From Bacteroidales bacterium (GTDB taxonomy: Bacteria; Bacteroidota; Bacteroidia; Bacteroidales; Muribaculaceae): a DNA stretch of 14,138 nucleotides. The stretch covers positions 1 to 14,138 of the forward strand of contig DXYS01000049.1 in NCBI GenBank assembly GCA_019415705.1, in the 5' to 3' direction. The translations under genes were made by a program, and so were the position numbers. Of the stretch, positions 12,527 to 14,138 are shown piece after piece; position 1 is the stretch's first letter; every line of letters starts with the position of its first letter. The notes below the pieces were generated by a model. The model was not told the origin of the DNA. It was given only the letters and a program-made list of their open reading frames with translations, and searched no databases.

Positions 12527-14138
12527 ATGAAAGGACTTTTCTCACGATTTTCGATTTTACTTCTCTCCGCAGGTTTCGGGCTGATACAGGCACGAGCCGA
12601 TGTCAAAATGCCGATGATATTCGGCGACCATATGGTCTTGCAACAGGACACAAAGATTGCGGTCTACGGCAGCGCCGATACCGGCGAATCAGTCGAAGTG
12701 AGCTTTGCGGGTCAGAATGTTAAAACCGCCGCCGACCCTGACGGAAAATGGATTGTCTATCTGAAGCCTATAAAGCCCAATAGCGCCGGGCAGCCCCTGA
12801 CCGTCACAGGGCGGAATAAAATCGTCTATGATGACGTGGTGGTCGGCGACGTGTGGGTCGCATCGGGCCAGTCAAACATGGAATGGGGCCTGAATCTCAA
12901 AAAAGATTATGCCGACGACATCGCCGCGTCAGAGGATTCGTTGCTGCGCCTGTTCTTCGTGCCGCGCAATACGTCACTGACTCCTATGGACGACATGGTG
13001 ATTCCCGAGGAGACGACCAATCCCGATTGGTCAGGCCGATGGGTGCTCTGCACGCCCGAGGCTCTGAAAAAAATCAACGGGCAGGGCTTTTCGGCTGCAG
13101 CCTATTATTTCGCCCGTGATATGCGCAAGGCCAACGGGCGCCCGTTAGGCATCATCCAGTCAGCATGGGGAGGCACACGCGCCGAGGCGTGGACGAGCAT
13201 CGAGGGGCTGAAACAGGAGCCGTCGCTCGCTCACTACGTGGCTGTCTATGAGAAGAATGGAAAGGATAACCCCGAGATACTTGCCTCTTATCCTCAGAAA
13301 AAGAAAGCCTTTGACGAGGCTGTGAAGGTGTGGAACGAGACCGTGGGAAAAGAATGGGACAAGGCTCAGAAAGAATGGGAAGTGGCTGTCAGGGAGGCAC
13401 AGGCCGCCGGAAAGCCGGCCCCCGAGAAACCGCAACCCTCGGCACCACGTCCTCAGGAGCCGCGCAAACCCAATGGCGGCAACAACGGTCCGTCGAATCT
13501 GTTTAACGCGATGATTTCGCCCCTGATTCCATTCAGCATAAAGGGCGTCATCTGGTATCAGGGCGAGTTTAACTCCGGAGGCTCCGCAAAAGAGTACGCC
13601 ACGCTATTCTCGCGCATGATTACGAGCTGGCGCGACAAATGGGGCATCGGCAATTTCCCGTTCGTATATGTGCAGCTGCCCAACTTCGAGCCGGTCGACG
13701 CCGAGCCGTCAGTCGAGGGCAACGGCTGGCGGTGGGTGCGTGAGGGTCAGCTTAAGGCCCTCGGACTGCCGAACACGGCCATGGCTGTGACTATCGAGAT
13801 AGGCGACCCGTTTGAGCTGCATCCCGTCGACAAATATGACGTGGGCCACCGTCTCGCGCTCGCCTCGCGCCGTTTGGCTTATGGCGAGAAAATTGTCGGC
13901 ATGGGCCCGCTGTATAAAAAGATGACTGTCAAAGGCGACAAAATCATCTTGGAGTTTGACAATCAGGGCAAAAAGCTGATGGTCGGCACGTCGCCCTACG
14001 TCCCGGCCGGTAAAGAGCCTCAGGCGGCGCCGACGCGACTAAGCGGATTCGGCATCGCAGGCGCTGACCGCAAGTTCGTTTGGGCCGACGCCGTAATCGA
14101 CGGCAATAAAGTTATAGTCTCGGCTCCCGGCATCACGA
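12527..14138 (+). CDS. sialate O-acetylesterase-like SGNH hydrolase, 3' end outside the window
   Basis: The frame stays open for 537 codons from the ATG at 12527 to the window edge. The first 24 residues (MKGLFSRFSILLLSAGFGLIQARA) are a signal peptide, so it acts in the periplasm or outside. SGNH blocks are visible: VWVASGQSNMEW (109-120, nucleophile S116), IIQSAWGGTRAEAW (209-222), IKGVIWYQGEFNSG (338-351) and GDPFELHP (426-433, likely D427 and H432). An early beta-domain (about 26-105) is usual for this family. A Lys/Glu-rich helix and Pro-rich linker (about 255-320) interrupt the catalytic domain. The family removes O-acetyl groups from sialic acid, and some members act on other acetylated sugars. 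It follows the deacetylase by 28 nt, so the two are probably co-transcribed. The C-terminus is not seen. Confidence 0.9.
   Translation, partial: MKGLFSRFSILLLSAGFGLIQARADVKMPMIFGDHMVLQQDTKIAVYGSADTGESVEVSFAGQNVKTAADPDGKWIVYLKPIKPNSAGQPLTVTGRNKIVYDDVVVGDVWVASGQSNMEWGLNLKKDYADDIAASEDSLLRLFFVPRNTSLTPMDDMVIPEETTNPDWSGRWVLCTPEALKKINGQGFSAAAYYFARDMRKANGRPLGIIQSAWGGTRAEAWTSIEGLKQEPSLAHYVAVYEKNGKDNPEILASYPQKKKAFDEAVKVWNETVGKEWDKAQKEWEVAVREAQAAGKPAPEKPQPSAPRPQEPRKPNGGNNGPSNLFNAMISPLIPFSIKGVIWYQGEFNSGGSAKEYATLFSRMITSWRDKWGIGNFPFVYVQLPNFEPVDAEPSVEGNGWRWVREGQLKALGLPNTAMAVTIEIGDPFELHPVDKYDVGHRLALASRRLAYGEKIVGMGPLYKKMTVKGDKIILEFDNQGKKLMVGTSPYVPAGKEPQAAPTRLSGFGIAGADRKFVWADAVIDGNKVIVSAPGIT

Overview
The window looks like a chromosomal segment of a Bacteroidota organism, most likely a gut Bacteroidales. 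Four upstream regions carry the exact Bacteroidota -7 element TAnnTTTG, and two of these also have a TTTG -33 element 20 nt upstream. Shine-Dalgarno sequences are mostly absent. The gene set fits: a short-LID adenylate kinase next to hypoxanthine phosphoribosyltransferase, a secreted amidase, a NodB-type deacetylase and a sialate O-acetylesterase. A family-level placement (for example Muribaculaceae) would be a guess.

Left part (1-3849), accessory DNA. The edge holds a possible truncated minus-strand gene. Next comes an AT-rich gene (about one third G+C, against roughly half or more elsewhere) for an AIPR-family abortive-infection protein of 586 aa with a PD-(D/E)XK-like N-terminal motif. Downstream is non-coding DNA full of short palindromes. 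A complete 1,423-bp IS4-family insertion sequence (2172-3594) interrupts this DNA, with 18-bp terminal repeats (17/18 identical), a 9-bp target duplication and an intact DDE/YREK transposase. Removing the IS and one duplication copy restores a 19-bp hairpin palindrome, so the element landed in the loop of a repeat.

Middle part (3787-9469), mostly minus strand. Transcription order is hpt, adk, AMP-dependent acyl-CoA ligase, GT2 glycosyltransferase, then N-acetylmuramoyl-L-alanine amidase, ending at a strong rho-independent terminator. The first two genes are purine salvage and adenylate balance. The last three are tightly packed (16- and 37-nt gaps) and look like an envelope or lipid/glycan operon. 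A structured 125-bp spacer separates the two groups.

Right part (9576-14138). An MFS transporter and a small left-handed beta-helix acyltransferase run on the minus strand. A 193-bp divergent region carries one good promoter in each direction. To its right, on the plus strand, are a secreted polysaccharide deacetylase and a SGNH sialate O-acetylesterase that runs off the window. The two look like a small glycan-deacylation operon.

The most unusual parts are the solitary AIPR gene, the IS inserted into a palindrome, the IS leader hairpin that lies upstream of the transposase's own predicted promoter, and the palindrome-rich repeat around the IS.
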